A DNA stretch of 5,884 nucleotides from Candidatus Iainarchaeum sp. (GTDB taxonomy: Archaea > Iainarchaeota > Iainarchaeia > Iainarchaeales > JAAZKV01): positions 1-5,884 of the forward strand of contig JAPLVQ010000188.1 in the NCBI GenBank assembly GCA_026397035.1, read 5' to 3'. The notes beneath the pieces were generated by a model, which did not search any database, was not told the origin of the DNA, and saw only the letters and a list, made by a program, of their open reading frames with translations. This document shows, piece after piece, positions 5,151-5,884 of this stretch (positions within the stretch are counted from its first letter, which is position 1; every line of letters begins with the position of its first letter). The translations under genes and the position numbers were made by a program.

Positions 5151-5884
5151 TTCTTTCCAGCACAAACTCGGGAGTGAATTCCTTAAAGTCTTCATATCCT
5201 TGTCCTGTTCCCACAAAGATTATTGGTTTTTTCATCTTATACAATAATGAAATCGCTGTTCCGCCTTTCGCATCAGTGTCAATTTTAGTTAAAATAAACC
5301 CATCTATTCCAATGATTTCCTCAAATTCCGCTACTTGTTCTAGTAGTGCTTGTCCTACATATGCTTCTCCTACATATATTTTCAAATCAGGTTTTGCAAC
5401 TCTTTCAATTTTTCGTAATTCTTCCATTAAGTTTTTGTTTGTTTCCTGTCTTCCGGCGGAATCAATTATTACAACATTTATTCCTCCTGCCTCTGCCGCC
5501 TTCACAGCATCAAATGATACTGCAGCAGGATCAGCCCCGTATTGTTGTTTAATTACTCTTACATTCAATTTTTTCGCGTGTTCTTCTAACTGGTCAATTG
5601 CTCCCGCTCTGAAGGTATCCGCAGCGGCTACTATGCAAGTCATTTTGTGTTTTTGAAAGTAGTGCACAAGTTTTGCGATACTAGTTGTTTTTCCTGCCCC
5701 GTTAGGTCCCAGCATTAGTATTTTCAATGGTCTTCCCCCAGATTTGGCTTTTTTAGCTTCTTCAAGTAAATCAATCTTTTCAGTATTCATCATTTCTGCG
5801 AGGATTTCTTTTATCTGTTCTTTCAAATAGTCATCAAGGTTCTTTGGAGAAACCTTTTGCCCGACTAATCTTTCTTTTATTTGT
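5143..5884 (-). CDS. ftsY: Signal recognition particle receptor FtsY, 5' end outside the window
   Basis: The SRP receptor GTPase, which receives the SRP54-ribosome complex at the membrane. 246 residues are visible, ending at TAG 5143. The frame is open to the window edge and the sequence upstream of the internal TTG at 5826 (GQKVSPKNLDDY) still reads as N-domain helix, so TTG 5826 is not the start. The part seen covers most of the N domain and the whole G domain: P-loop GPNGAGKTT (59-67), DTFRAGAIDQL (89-99), DSAGR (G3, 141-145), TKID (G4, 199-202), and the closing GTGQGYEDF. The segment VGEAYVGQ replaces the usual archaeal VGDALAGN, a mild change. All GTPase motifs are intact, in contrast to srp54 in the same window. 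The protein ends with PEFVLERII, a normal FtsY C-terminus. Confidence 0.95.
   Translation of the reverse strand, partial: QIKERLVGQKVSPKNLDDYLKEQIKEILAEMMNTEKIDLLEEAKKAKSGGRPLKILMLGPNGAGKTTSIAKLVHYFQKHKMTCIVAAADTFRAGAIDQLEEHAKKLNVRVIKQQYGADPAAVSFDAVKAAEAGGINVVIIDSAGRQETNKNLMEELRKIERVAKPDLKIYVGEAYVGQALLEQVAEFEEIIGIDGFILTKIDTDAKGGTAISLLYKMKKPIIFVGTGQGYEDFKEFTPEFVLERII

Noticed and set aside
5174..5656. A 160-residue plus-strand open frame opposite ftsY
   Set aside because: The minus strand encodes conserved GTPase motifs across the same stretch. The plus frame is serine-rich with no recognisable domain.
5143..5826. FtsY starting at TTG 5826
   Set aside because: The frame is open beyond it to the window edge and the residues upstream still look like the FtsY N domain, so the gene is cut by the window boundary.

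Overview
The window looks like a piece of an AT-rich archaeal chromosome, most likely from an uncultured small-genome lineage of the DPANN type. That placement is an inference. The signs are an archaeal-style SRP54 (GLFGSGKST P-loop, SRP RNA-binding M domain), an archaeal FtsY, an archaeal class III (A24) prepilin peptidase, TATA-like boxes about 26-29 bases upstream of start codons, and a recurrent GGTG ribosome-binding core.

Layout, right to left on the minus strand: ftsY (its 5' end lies outside the window) is followed by an unrecognised 169-residue protein with a kinase-like C-terminal motif. A plus-strand island then carries lemA and htpX. The minus strand resumes with srp54, a small class I methyltransferase-like gene, the prepilin peptidase, and the first 48 codons of an NAD-dependent epimerase/dehydratase-type gene that runs off the left edge. 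lemA and srp54 diverge from a 68-base gap. htpX and the kinase-like gene converge on a T-rich 65-base gap.

Most of the genes concern membrane protein biogenesis. SRP54 and FtsY are the two GTPases of co-translational targeting, HtpX and LemA belong to membrane quality control, and the A24 peptidase processes type IV pilin-like or archaellin precursors after membrane insertion.

The outstanding anomaly is srp54. Its reading frame breaks at about 2363-2369, and roughly 29 residues of the GTPase core, including the expected G3 motif (DTAGR), are absent at exactly that point. Everything on both sides is well conserved. Either the assembly lost about 88 bases, or this genome or sub-population carries a very recent lesion in a normally essential gene. 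The second item worth attention is the kinase-like protein next to ftsY. I see no CRISPR array, insertion sequence, tRNA or rRNA, and no gap without a gene exceeds about 95 bases.
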